From contig JASHOT010000079.1 in the NCBI GenBank assembly GCA_030040965.1, positions 1 to 32,753 on the forward strand: a DNA stretch of 32,753 nt, read 5' to 3'. The stretch comes from Candidatus Sulfotelmatobacter sp. Lineage in GTDB: Bacteria > Acidobacteriota > Terriglobia > Terriglobales > Acidobacteriaceae. The translations under genes and the position numbers were made by a program. Positions 7,488 to 16,929 of this stretch are shown in pieces. The notes below the pieces were generated by a model. That model was not told the DNA's origin. It saw nothing but the letters and a program-made list of their open reading frames with translations, and did no database searches. Within the stretch, counting starts at the first letter, position 1. Each line of letters opens with the position of its first letter.

Positions 7488-8381
7488 ATGCACGAACGAC
7501 CGAAATATAAAGGCATAATTTTGGCGGGAGGATCGGGCACGCGCCTGTATCCGGTGACCCAGGCGATGGGCAAGAGTTTGCTGCCCGTCTACAACAAGCC
7601 GATGATTTATTACCCGCTATGCACGCTGATGCTGGCGGGAATTCGCGAAATCCTGGTGATTTCCACTCCCGACGACTTGCCCAAATTTCGCGCGCTGCTC
7701 GGCGAGGGGAATCAGTACGGAATCCACCTGGACTACAAGGTGCAGCCGAAACCGGAGGGAATCGCGCAGGCGTTTTTGCTGGCCGAGAATTTTCTAAAGG
7801 GCAGCGCGTGCGCCCTGGTTCTGGGCGACAATATTTTTTACGGGCACGACCTGGTGAAAGATCTTCGCCAGGCCGCGGAAAAGGTGCATGGGGCGCGGGT
7901 TTTCGCCTATCCTGTGCACGATCCGGAGCGTTATGGTGTGGTTGAATTTGATGCGGATGGGCGGGCGCTCAGCATCGAGGAGAAGCCGCGGCAGCCGAAA
8001 TCGCGCTACGCCGTCACAGGATTGTATTTTTATGACGAGCAGGTCGTGAGTATTGCGAAATCGTTGAAACCGAGCACTCGCGGCGAACTCGAAATCACAG
8101 ACGTCAACAAGGTTTATCTGCAAAGAGGAACGCTTGAAGTTGTCGTGATGGGACGGGGCATGGCCTGGCTCGACACGGGCACACACGAATCTCTGATGGA
8201 GGCCGCGCTGTATATCCAGGCGATTGAAAAGAGGCAGGGACTGATGATTGCGTGTCCGGAAGAGATCGCGTACCGCTACGGATATGTTTCGGCCGCGCAA
8301 GTCGAGCAAATCGCGAGTGCTATGAAGAACAGCAGCTATGGAGCGTATCTGTTGCAGTTGCTGAAGGAGAAGGTATTTTGA
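7488..8381 (+). CDS. rfbA: Glucose-1-phosphate thymidylyltransferase
   Basis: First step of the rhamnose pathway: glucose 1-phosphate plus dTTP gives dTDP-glucose. 297 residues, the standard size. Motifs: [17 protein letters not shown] (nucleotide binding), the [12 protein letters not shown] segment, [13 protein letters not shown] (metal-binding Asp), [20 protein letters not shown] and [12 protein letters not shown], then [14 protein letters not shown] set the start at ATG 7488 ([15 protein letters not shown]); a TTG at 7458 directly after the rfbB stop would add ten residues. The end overlaps the rfbC Shine-Dalgarno region by design, with one base between the stop and the next ATG. Allosteric feedback by dTDP-rhamnose is known in the family. 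Confidence 0.96.
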   Translation: MHERPKYKGIILAGGSGTRLYPVTQAMGKSLLPVYNKPMIYYPLCTLMLAGIREILVISTPDDLPKFRALLGEGNQYGIHLDYKVQPKPEGIAQAFLLAENFLKGSACALVLGDNIFYGHDLVKDLRQAAEKVHGARVFAYPVHDPERYGVVEFDADGRALSIEEKPRQPKSRYAVTGLYFYDEQVVSIAKSLKPSTRGELEITDVNKVYLQRGTLEVVVMGRGMAWLDTGTHESLMEAALYIQAIEKRQGLMIACPEEIAYRYGYVSAAQVEQIASAMKNSSYGAYLLQLLKEKVF

Positions 8382-8382
8382 G

Positions 8383-8976
8383 ATGAGAGCGAGCGCGGCC
8401 ATTCCGCCCGCTGTCGCAAAAACGATGGCGGCGTTGAATTTGCTTCCGACTGCGGTACCGGGACTGATAATTCTGGAGCCACGTGTATTTGGCGACGAGC
8501 GCGGATTTTTTCTCGAGAGCTACAACGAGCGGGCGATGGCGGAGGCCGGAATCCGCGAACGCTTCGTGCAGGATAATCACTCCTGTTCGCAGCGCAATGT
8601 TCTGCGTGGGCTGCATTACCAGACGCAACACGTGCAGGGAAAACTTGTCCGCGTGGTGGAAGGCGAGATCCTTGACGTAGCCGTTGACTTGCGCCGGAGT
8701 TCACCGACTTTTGGCAAGTGGGAAGCGGTACGGCTCTCCGGCGAGAACAAGCGCATGTTATGGATACCAGCCGGATTTGCCCACGGTTTTCGCGTGGTTT
8801 CCGATAAGGCGCATGTACTGTACAAAGCCACGGATTTTTACGCGCCCGAGTTCGAACGCACGCTGGCATGGAACGATCCGGACCTCAAAATCGACTGGCA
8901 ACTCGACGGTGAGCCAATCATCTCGGCGAAAGATCGGCGTGGCGTTTTTCTTCGCGAGGCTGAAACGTTCGATTAG
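8383..8976 (+). CDS. rfbC: dTDP-4-dehydrorhamnose 3,5-epimerase
   Basis: Third pathway step: epimerises C3 and C5 of dTDP-4-keto-6-deoxyglucose. A single cupin domain of the RmlC type: FGDERGFFLESYNERAM, FVQDNHSCSQRNVLRGLHYQ (catalytic His in RGLHYQ), GKLVRVVEGEILDVAVDLR, LWIPAGFAHGFRVVSDKAHVLYKATDFY and the DPDLKIDW end. The 197-residue form begins at ATG 8383, which has AAGGAG upstream; family members usually start near MAALNLLPTAVPG, so ATG 8425 is possible. It starts one base after the rfbA stop, indicating coupling. Confidence 0.95.
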   Translation: MRASAAIPPAVAKTMAALNLLPTAVPGLIILEPRVFGDERGFFLESYNERAMAEAGIRERFVQDNHSCSQRNVLRGLHYQTQHVQGKLVRVVEGEILDVAVDLRRSSPTFGKWEAVRLSGENKRMLWIPAGFAHGFRVVSDKAHVLYKATDFYAPEFERTLAWNDPDLKIDWQLDGEPIISAKDRRGVFLREAETFD

Positions 8977-9005
8977 CCGAAGGATTTGACCGGGACTCGT
9001 CCACA

Positions 9006-9842
9006 ATGAACGTTACCATCTTCGGCGCATCGGGGCTGCTGGGACGCGATCTCGTGCGCGAATGGAGTGGGGATCAGGTTACAGGATTATCTTCCCGCGA
9101 TGTCGACATTCGCGACGCGCATCAAGTCACGCAAGCCGTGGAGCGAACCAACCCGGATTGGATAGTGCTTGCCGCCGCATACACCGATGTCGATGGATGC
9201 GAGAGTCACCAGGAGCAGGCGTTTTCTGTAAATCGCGATGGCGCCGTCAATGTTGCTCGCGCCGCACAACACACTGGGGCTAAGCTGCTTTTTCTCAGTT
9301 CGGATTACGTCTTCGACGGAAAGAAGTCGTCTCCCTACGAGGTCGACGATGTGCGGAATCCGCAGAGCGTTTACGGCCGATCGAAGGCGGAGGCGGAAGT
9401 GCGATTGCTCGATATCCTGCCCGGGTGCTGCATTGCCCGCACGTCGTGGCTGTTTGGAGTTGGAGGCAAGTGCTTTCCCGACACGATTCTGAAGCTGGCG
9501 GCGAGCCGGCCGGCGCTCGATGTAGTTAGTGATCAGCGAGGGTGCCCAACCTATTCTCATGATCTGGCGCGAGCCATCATCCTATTATGCCGAGCGGGCG
9601 CGAACGGAATTGTGCACGTGACCAATGAAGCAGACTGCTCCTGGTTTGAATTTGCGCGGGAAATCGTACGTGAGGCCGGATACGCGACGGAGGTGCGTCC
9701 GGCCAGCACACAACAGATGGCGCGTCCGGCGCCGCGTCCTGCGTATTCGGTGCTGTCGGCAACCAGCCTGCATCGTTGGGGAAGCCAAATGCCGAATTGG
9801 AAGGACGCGCTGCGAAGATATCTGGACGAGCGGCAAGCCTAA
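9006..9842 (+). CDS. rfbD: dTDP-4-dehydrorhamnose reductase
   Basis: Last step: NAD(P)H reduction to dTDP-L-rhamnose. 278 residues. The protein opens MNVTIFGASGLLGRDLV (dinucleotide fold), carries AAAYTDVDGCESHQEQAFSVN, the LFLSSDYVFDG strand and SVYGRSKAEAE with the Tyr-x3-Lys pair, then the DQRGCPTYSHDLARAI motif typical of RmlD. ATG 9006 follows the rfbC stop by 29 bases. It completes a four-gene rfbBACD order. The next gene, in the kynurenine operon, starts 71 bases later and has no functional relation. Confidence 0.95.
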   Translation: MNVTIFGASGLLGRDLVREWSGDQVTGLSSRDVDIRDAHQVTQAVERTNPDWIVLAAAYTDVDGCESHQEQAFSVNRDGAVNVARAAQHTGAKLLFLSSDYVFDGKKSSPYEVDDVRNPQSVYGRSKAEAEVRLLDILPGCCIARTSWLFGVGGKCFPDTILKLAASRPALDVVSDQRGCPTYSHDLARAIILLCRAGANGIVHVTNEADCSWFEFAREIVREAGYATEVRPASTQQMARPAPRPAYSVLSATSLHRWGSQMPNWKDALRRYLDERQA

Positions 9843-9852
9843 GTGCGCCGGA

Positions 9853-9889
9853 TTGCGTCTTCTGCGACTCGACTGCTACGATTCGCAGA
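9853..9889 (+). promoter_or_regulatory. Possible promoter with overlapping inverted repeat for the kynurenine operon
   Basis: In the 71-base gap between rfbD and the dehydrogenase, TTGCGT (9853-9858) and TACGAT (9877-9882) are 18 bases apart, a weak sigma-70 pair. TCTGCGA (9861-9867) and TCGCAGA (9883-9889) form a perfect 7-base inverted repeat overlapping it, as an operator would. No regulator gene is adjacent, so this is tentative. Confidence 0.35.
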
Positions 9890-9913
9890 GTCAAGACGAG
9901 CAAGCAAGCCCTA

Positions 9914-11368
9914 GTGAAGTCAATTCTCAATTACGTCGGCGGAAAGTTCGTGAAAGGCAAGCGTGAATTTGCCGATGTAAATCCCGCCAACGGCAGTGTT
10001 ATCGCAGAGGTTGCAGAAGCGGACGAATCGTTGGTAGACGCGGCCGTGTCGGCGGCCCGTTCTGCTCTGCAGGGTCCATGGGGACGGTTGAGTGTGCGCG
10101 ATCGAGCGGCGCTCCTGCACAAAATTGCGGCCGGGATCGAGTCGCGCTTCGACTGTTTTGTGGCGGCCGAAGTGGCCGACACTGGAAAGCCGATTACACT
10201 CGCTTCGAAACTGGACGTTCCGCGCGCGGCTGCGAATTTTCGCGTTTTTGCTGACCTGATCAAAACGGCGGGCATGGAGTCGTTTCAGACCGAGACTCCT
10301 GACGGAAAAACGGCGTTGAACTATGCCGTACGCAAGCCTCTTGGCGTGGTTGGCATCATTACTCCGTGGAATCTCCCGATTCTTTTGCTCACCTGGAAAG
10401 TCGCGCCCGCTCTGGCCTGTGGCAATGCCGTCGTGGTCAAGCCGTCGGAAGAAACTCCGGCAAGCGCGACGCTCTTAGCAGAAGTGATGCAGCAGGCGGG
10501 CATTCCCGATGGCGTTTACAACGTTGTGCACGGCTTCGGCCCGAATTCCGCCGGCGAATTTCTCACTCGCCATCCCGACGTGAATGCTGTGACATTTACC
10601 GGTGAATCCCAGACCGGAGCTGCAATCATGAAGACGGTGGCGGCGACGGTAAAGCCCGTCTCTTTTGAACTGGGAGGGAAAAATGCCGCCATTGTTTTTG
10701 CCGACTGCGATTTCGAGGAGGCAGTCAGCGGAATCAGCGATGCGGCATTCCTGAATACTGGACAAGTGTGTTTGTGTGCGGAGCGAATTTATGTGGAACG
10801 GGGAATTTTCGAGCGTTTCGTTGAGGCGCTGAAGAAAAAAGCGGAAAGCCTGCGCATGGGCTCGCCACTGGAAAGCACGACGAATATCGGGCCACTGATT
10901 TCGAGGCAGCATCGCGAAAAAGTGCTTTCGTATTATCGGTTGGCGCGGCAGGAAGGTGCGACCACGGTGACCGGCGGAGGAGTCCCCGGGTTTGGCAATG
11001 ATCTCGACGGCGGATTCTATGTGCAACCGACGATCTATACTGGTCTGGCCGAAACCGTGCGTTGCGTAAAAGAGGAAATTTTCGGGCCTGTGTGCCACGT
11101 TGCACCGTTCGACACAGAAGAAGAGGCGGTGCGCATGGCCAACGATACGAAATATGGCCTGGCTGCATCGATCTGGACATCGAATCTGAAGCGCGGGCAT
11201 CGGGTTGCGCAACAGATGAATGTTGGCATCACGTGGGTGAATTGCTGGTTCCTGCGCGATTTGCGGACGCCGTTCGGGGGAGTGGGGCTGTCGGGGATCG
11301 GACGCGAAGGCGGAATTCACTCGCTAAATTTTTATTCCGATCTGAACAACATCTGCTTGCGGTTGTGA
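9914..11368 (+). CDS. 2-aminomuconate 6-semialdehyde dehydrogenase (ALDH family)
   Basis: Oxidises 2-aminomuconate semialdehyde to 2-aminomuconate with NAD+ in the lower kynurenine pathway. From GTG 9914 the protein has about 484 residues, the usual ALDH size, and begins [15 protein letters not shown] as family members do; the frame is open to 9776 but that would overlap rfbD. Visible: [20 protein letters not shown] (coenzyme site), [24 protein letters not shown] (general-base Glu), [13 protein letters not shown] (nucleophile Cys in GQVC) and [27 protein letters not shown] near the end is typical of the aminomuconic/hydroxymuconic semialdehyde subgroup. Context decides for the amino form, since kynurenine genes follow. 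First gene of a six-gene operon. Confidence 0.88.
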   Translation: MKSILNYVGGKFVKGKREFADVNPANGSVIAEVAEADESLVDAAVSAARSALQGPWGRLSVRDRAALLHKIAAGIESRFDCFVAAEVADTGKPITLASKLDVPRAAANFRVFADLIKTAGMESFQTETPDGKTALNYAVRKPLGVVGIITPWNLPILLLTWKVAPALACGNAVVVKPSEETPASATLLAEVMQQAGIPDGVYNVVHGFGPNSAGEFLTRHPDVNAVTFTGESQTGAAIMKTVAATVKPVSFELGGKNAAIVFADCDFEEAVSGISDAAFLNTGQVCLCAERIYVERGIFERFVEALKKKAESLRMGSPLESTTNIGPLISRQHREKVLSYYRLARQEGATTVTGGGVPGFGNDLDGGFYVQPTIYTGLAETVRCVKEEIFGPVCHVAPFDTEEEAVRMANDTKYGLAASIWTSNLKRGHRVAQQMNVGITWVNCWFLRDLRTPFGGVGLSGIGREGGIHSLNFYSDLNNICLRL

Positions 11369-11369
11369 T

Positions 11370-12333
<964 letters not shown>

Positions 12334-12334
<1 letters not shown>

Positions 12335-14187
12335 TGCCAGTCATCGACATTCACAACCACTTCTTTCCGCGGTCGTGGCCGGACTTGGCCGCGCGCTTTG
12401 GCACTCCCAACTGGCCTTGGATTAAACATACGGAACCGGGCAAGGCGGAGATCATGGTTGGCGACAAGTTTTTTCGCCACATTTATTCCGCGTGTTGGGA
12501 TCCCGAGGTGCGATTGCGCGAGATGGACCGCGACGGCGTGGATCTGCAAATCCTTTCGGCCACGCCGGTGCTGTTTGCCTATGAACGCCCGGTCGAGCAC
12601 GCGGTCGATTGCGCCATGTTATTCAACGACGCGGCACTGGAGCTTTGCGCAAAGGGAAAAGGCAGATTGAAGTCGTTCTGCCAGGTGCCGCTACAAGACC
12701 CGGACGCGGCCTGCCAAGAGCTGAGCCGCGCGATGCGCGCCGGGCATCTGGGAGTGCAAATTGGTAATCATGTTGGCGATAAGAATCTGGACGACCCTGG
12801 CATCGTCACCTTTCTTCATCACTGCGCTGCTGAGGGTGCGGCCGTTCTGGTGCATCCGTGGGACATGTTCGCGCCGCAAAGGATGCCGAAGTACATGATG
12901 CCGTGGACGGTGGGCATGCCTGCGGAGACGCAACTCGGCATCGTCGCCATGATCCTTGGAGGCGCGTTCGACAAGCTTCCAGCAACGTTGCGAATCTGCT
13001 TTGCGCATGGCGGTGGGAGTTTCGCGTTTCTTCTCGGGCGATTGCAGAATGCGTGGGAACAGCATCCGGTGGCGCACGGCGTCTGTGAGTTGGCGCCGAA
13101 GCAATATCTGAAGCGCTTCTACGTGGATTCTGCAGTGTTCAATCAGCGAGCGCTGCAGTTTTTGGTTGACACCATGGGCGCGGAGCGCGTGATGCTGGGA
13201 TCTGATTATCCCTTTCCGCTCGGCGAACATCCCGTCGGAGAACTGATTCGATCGAGCCACTTTCCGTCGAAAATGAAATCGAAGTTGTTGGGGCAAAATG
13301 CGGAAGAATTCCTGGGGCTGCCGGTTGAGATGGAGCGTGCTGTTTCGCGTGCAGCGGAATCCCCCGTCGTTCCCGAGCGGGAACAACTGACTTATAGTTC
13401 GTATCTGCAAGTGCCGGAATTGCTCGAGTTGCAGCACCCGCAATCTTCACCGCAGCACCATGACGAGATGTTGTTCATCATCGTGCATCAGACCTACGAA
13501 CTCTGGTTCAAAGAGTTGTTGCATGATCTCGATGCGGTAGTTGCCAATTTGAAAGCAGCAGCAAGAAATCCCGAATCACGCGACGAAGTGTATGAAGCGG
13601 CGCGACTGCTGCGGCGTTGCACCGAGATCACGCGAGTGCTGGTGGAGCAATTCACAATCCTGGAAACGATGCTGCCGACACATTTTCTGGCGTTTCGCGG
13701 AAAACTCGAGCCGGCCAGCGGATTTCAGTCGGAACAATTCCGCGAGCTTGAGTTTCTTTGCGGATTGAAAGACGAGAAGATGCTGAGCTATCACCGGCCT
13801 ACGCCGGAAGCTTACACGGAGTTAAAGAAACGACTGCTCGAACCCTCATTGCGCGACGTCTTCTTTGACGCGCTCCGCGCCATGGGAAAGCTGCAGCAGG
13901 ATGGGAATGCCAGTGCACACGAACAGTTCGAGGCACGGGCAAGGGCGGTGCTTTCACTCTACCGCGGCGAGCACAGTTATCGCGACTGGATCGATGTTTG
14001 CGAGCGCCTTACGGAGTTTGATGAACTGATCGTCAGCTGGCGGCTGCGCCATGTTCAGCTGGTGGAGCGTGTGATTGGCGCGCGCATGGGAACCGGAGGC
14101 AGCGCTGGTTCGTCATATCTAAAACTCACGCTCGATAAGAAATTTTTTCCGGAGCTCTGGGAAGCGCGCACACTGCTGACCGAATGA
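12334..14187 (+). CDS. Fusion: ACMS decarboxylase (ACMSD) + tryptophan 2,3-dioxygenase (TDO)
   Basis: One uninterrupted 617-codon frame. Residues 1-332 are a complete ACMS decarboxylase: Zn ligands in VIDIHNHFFP (His7, His9), VHPWDMF (His), CFAHGGGSFAF (His) and the GSDYPFPLGE Asp, ending NAEEFLGLP. After a short link of about 20 residues comes a complete TDO (about 350-617): LTYSSYLQVPELLELQHP, HDEMLFIIVHQTYELWFKELL (substrate-binding segment), FRGKLEPASGFQSEQFRELE, the heme-ligand region SWRLRHVQLVERVIGA and GTGGSAGSSYLKLTL. ACMSD removes CO2 from ACMS; TDO makes N-formylkynurenine from tryptophan, so the fusion joins the first and a late step. ATG 13330 (residue 333) has no clear Shine-Dalgarno, and no stop ends the ACMSD part, so a fused product is the simplest reading. 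Confidence 0.92.
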
Positions 14188-14223
14188 GTGCGCTCAGAAT
14201 GTAATTACATCTTCGCTTTCACC

Positions 14224-15588
14224 ATGGCTAAAGGCGAGACTGTCACATTAATTGGCGCGGGACTGAATGGGCCGTTGCTGGCGATTGGCCTGGCCGAGCG
14301 CGGCTTTCGGGTCGAGATTTACGAGCGGCGCGAGGACATGCGGCGTGTCTCGATCAGCGCCGGGCGTTCGATCAATCTGGCTCTTTCCACTCGCGGCATT
14401 CACGCCTTGTCCCAAGCGTCTCTGTGGGAGGAGATGAAGAAGATCATCATCGCGATGAAGGGGCGCATGATTCACTCGGTTTCGTCCGAGCTGACATTTC
14501 AACCGTATGGGAAGAATGACGCGGAAGTCATCAATTCGATCTCGCGGGCCGCGCTGAACGTTGCGCTCATGAACGCAGCCGAGGCTCGGGGAGTAACAAT
14601 TCATTTCCAGAGACGCTGCACAGGAATCGATTTGCGGACTGGTGCGATGCGCTTGCGCAATGAGCGTACTGGAGAAAGTGAAACCATCGACTCCAAAGTC
14701 GCGATTGGATGTGACGGATCGGCGTCCGCGATGCGAATGGGAATGCTCAAACTAGGCCGGTTCAATTTCTCGCAGCAATATCTCGATTACGGCTACAAAG
14801 AGCTGACGATCCCAGCCGGAGCCCGCGGCGAGCATGTTATTGAGACTCATGCGCTGCACATCTGGCCGCGGGGCAATTATATGCTGATCGCGTTGCCCAA
14901 TGTGGACGGCACATTCGCTTGCATTTTGTTTTTGCCCTTTGAGGGCGCCGACAGCTTTGCAACTCTGAATACGCATTTGGAGGTCGCAAAGTTTTTCGAC
15001 GCCGGATTTCCCGACACTGTCCCCATCATGCCGAATCTAGCGGAAAATTTCTTTGCCAATCCGACCGGAGCGATGGTCACGATTAAATCTGCGCCGTGGC
15101 ATTTCGAGGGCCGTGCCTTGCTTCTGGGCGATGCGGCGCATGCGATCGTTCCATTTTTCGGGCAGGGCATAAACTGCGGATTCGAAGATTGCACATGCCT
15201 TCTCGAATTGCTTGACCGTCATGGCGCCAACTGGCCGTACGTTTTTGCGGAGTTTGAAAAAGCGCGAAAATTAAATACGGATGCCATCGCGGATCTCGCG
15301 ATCGAGAACTTCGCGGAGATGCGCGATCGCGTGGGCGATGCACGCTTTCTTTTCCGCAAGAAAGTTGAGCTGGCTCTGGAAGCGCGATTCCCGCAGCGAT
15401 TTGTGCCCAAATATTCTATGGTAACGTTTCACCGCATTCCCTATGCCACCGCCCTGGAGCGCGGGCGGGTCCAGGATCGCATGCTCGGCGAGCTGTGCGA
15501 TGGGATCGACCGCATCGAAGAACTCGACTGGCGCAAAGCGGAACGGCTGGTTACGAATCAACTCACTCCGCTGGAGCTCGCCTCTTGA
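14224..15588 (+). CDS. kmo: Kynurenine 3-monooxygenase
   Basis: FAD enzyme that hydroxylates L-kynurenine to 3-hydroxykynurenine with NADPH and O2. 454 residues from ATG 14224 (MAKGETVTLIGAGLNGP), near the bacterial norm; the frame is open to 14188. Landmarks: the FAD-binding GAGLNGPLLAIGLAERGF and YERR end of the second strand, SAGRSINLALSTRG (substrate/flavin region), IGCDGSASAMR, and GDAAHAIVPFFGQGINCGFED, the second FAD motif. The C-terminal membrane anchor of the eukaryotic enzyme is absent. Its stop overlaps the likely TTG start of kynU (TTGA). Confidence 0.96.
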   Translation: MAKGETVTLIGAGLNGPLLAIGLAERGFRVEIYERREDMRRVSISAGRSINLALSTRGIHALSQASLWEEMKKIIIAMKGRMIHSVSSELTFQPYGKNDAEVINSISRAALNVALMNAAEARGVTIHFQRRCTGIDLRTGAMRLRNERTGESETIDSKVAIGCDGSASAMRMGMLKLGRFNFSQQYLDYGYKELTIPAGARGEHVIETHALHIWPRGNYMLIALPNVDGTFACILFLPFEGADSFATLNTHLEVAKFFDAGFPDTVPIMPNLAENFFANPTGAMVTIKSAPWHFEGRALLLGDAAHAIVPFFGQGINCGFEDCTCLLELLDRHGANWPYVFAEFEKARKLNTDAIADLAIENFAEMRDRVGDARFLFRKKVELALEARFPQRFVPKYSMVTFHRIPYATALERGRVQDRMLGELCDGIDRIEELDWRKAERLVTNQLTPLELAS

Positions 15589-16859
15589 TCGGCGCTTCAT
15601 ATCAAACCGATGCGGATTTCGCGGCGGCGATGGATGCCCGGGATCCTCTGGCGCACTTTCGCTCGCGTTTCTTCTTTCCCAAAGCAAAAGATGGATCGGA
15701 GTATCTTTATTTGTGCGGGCACTCGCTCGGTTTGCAGCCGAAAACGGTCGCTTCTTATATCGAGGAGGAGTTACGCGCGTGGGCGGATCTCGGCGTCGAG
15801 GGCCACTTCCACGCCAAAAATCCGTGGATGCCTTATCACCGATTCCTGACCGAACAAACGGCGGAGCTAGTCGGAGCGAACCCCTCCGAAGTTGTGGTGA
15901 TGAACTCGCTGACGGTGAATCTGCATTTGATGATGGCGTCTTTCTACCGTCCGACTGCCGACCGGCACAAGATTCTGATTGAAGGTTCCGCGTTTCCGTC
16001 GGATCAGTACGCGGTGAAGTCGCAGATTTTATTTCACGGATTCAATCCAGCTGATTCGTTGCTGGAACTCAAGCCTCGTGTCGGCGAGTCGTGCATGCGC
16101 GATGACGACATTGAATCGTTGATCGCACGCGAAGGTGACTCGATTGCGTTGATCATGCTTGGAGGCGTTAACTACGCTACCGGGCAGCTCTTCGATATGA
16201 AGGGCATTGCTGCAGCGGGGCACCGCAAAGGCTGCATGGTTGCGTTTGACCTGGCACACGCAGCGGGAAATATTCCGCTTCATCTGCACGACTGGGGGCC
16301 TGATTTTGCCGCGTGGTGCACCTACAAATATCTGAATGGCGGACCGGGATGCGTAGCCGCAAGTTTCGTGCACGAACGTCATGCACGCGCCTTCGATCTG
16401 CCACGCTTTGCAGGATGGTGGGGCCACAATGAGAAAATTCGTTTTCGTATGGGTCCGGAGTTTCAGCCCATGGAAGGAGCTGAAGGCTGGCAACTGAGCA
16501 ACCCTCCCATTCTGGCGCTGGCGCCTCTGCGCGCCTCCGTGGAAATTTTTCATGAGGCAGGGATGAAAAATCTGCGCGCAAAAAGTATCTCCCTCACCGG
16601 ATATCTTGAGTTTCTGCTCGACCAGCAACTTGCCGGCAAATTCGCGATCATCACGCCGCGCGAGCCGCAACATCGAGGAGCACAAATTTCGATTCGCATT
16701 CCCAACCGCGGGCGGGAGTTGTGCGATCGTCTTGCTGCCGATGGGGTGATTGGAGACTGGCGCGAGCCGGACACCTACCGCATCGCCCCAGTGCCGCTAT
16801 ATAACTCATATCAGGATGTTTATCGATTCGTGCAGCGATTCTCGAAGGCCGTCCTCTGA
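15585..16859 (+). CDS. kynU: Kynureninase
   Basis: PLP enzyme that cuts 3-hydroxykynurenine to 3-hydroxyanthranilate and alanine. From TTG 15585, overlapping the kmo stop by four bases, it is 424 residues, the standard length; the next in-frame ATG (15630) would still leave DPLAHFRSRFFFP. Landmarks: FYLCGHSLG-like YLCGHSLGLQPK, HFHAKNPWMPYHRF, VVVMNSLTVNLHLMMASFY, VAFDLAHAAGNIPL (Asp to the pyridine N) and CTYKYLNGGPGC, where Lys248 forms the PLP Schiff base, then FAGWWGHNEKIRF. It is the last gene of the operon; a small hairpin at 16879-16898 follows. Confidence 0.96.
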   Translation: MIGASYQTDADFAAAMDARDPLAHFRSRFFFPKAKDGSEYLYLCGHSLGLQPKTVASYIEEELRAWADLGVEGHFHAKNPWMPYHRFLTEQTAELVGANPSEVVVMNSLTVNLHLMMASFYRPTADRHKILIEGSAFPSDQYAVKSQILFHGFNPADSLLELKPRVGESCMRDDDIESLIAREGDSIALIMLGGVNYATGQLFDMKGIAAAGHRKGCMVAFDLAHAAGNIPLHLHDWGPDFAAWCTYKYLNGGPGCVAASFVHERHARAFDLPRFAGWWGHNEKIRFRMGPEFQPMEGAEGWQLSNPPILALAPLRASVEIFHEAGMKNLRAKSISLTGYLEFLLDQQLAGKFAIITPREPQHRGAQISIRIPNRGRELCDRLAADGVIGDWREPDTYRIAPVPLYNSYQDVYRFVQRFSKAVL

Positions 16860-16878
16860 CCCTGGCTCGGGTGTCGCC

Positions 16879-16898
16879 TGGTTACATTGGTAACACCA
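16879..16898. other. Short stem-loop after kynU
   Basis: TGGTTAC (16879-16885) pairs with GTAACACCA (16890-16898) around ATTG, with one bulged A. There is no T-run, so it is at best a weak terminator or an mRNA 3' structure before the diguanylate cyclase gene. Confidence 0.3.
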
Positions 16899-16929
16899 AA
16901 GCAGCCATTTTGAGACTTACAATGCCAGC

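Noticed and set aside
9776-9913. Aldehyde dehydrogenase starting at ATG 9776
   Set aside because: It would overlap rfbD by 67 bases and add residues unlike the family; GTG 9914 gives the standard start.
13300-13350. A separate TDO gene starting at ATG 13330
   Set aside because: No stop codon ends the ACMSD part and no clear Shine-Dalgarno precedes 13330, so a fused product is simpler; internal initiation cannot be fully excluded.
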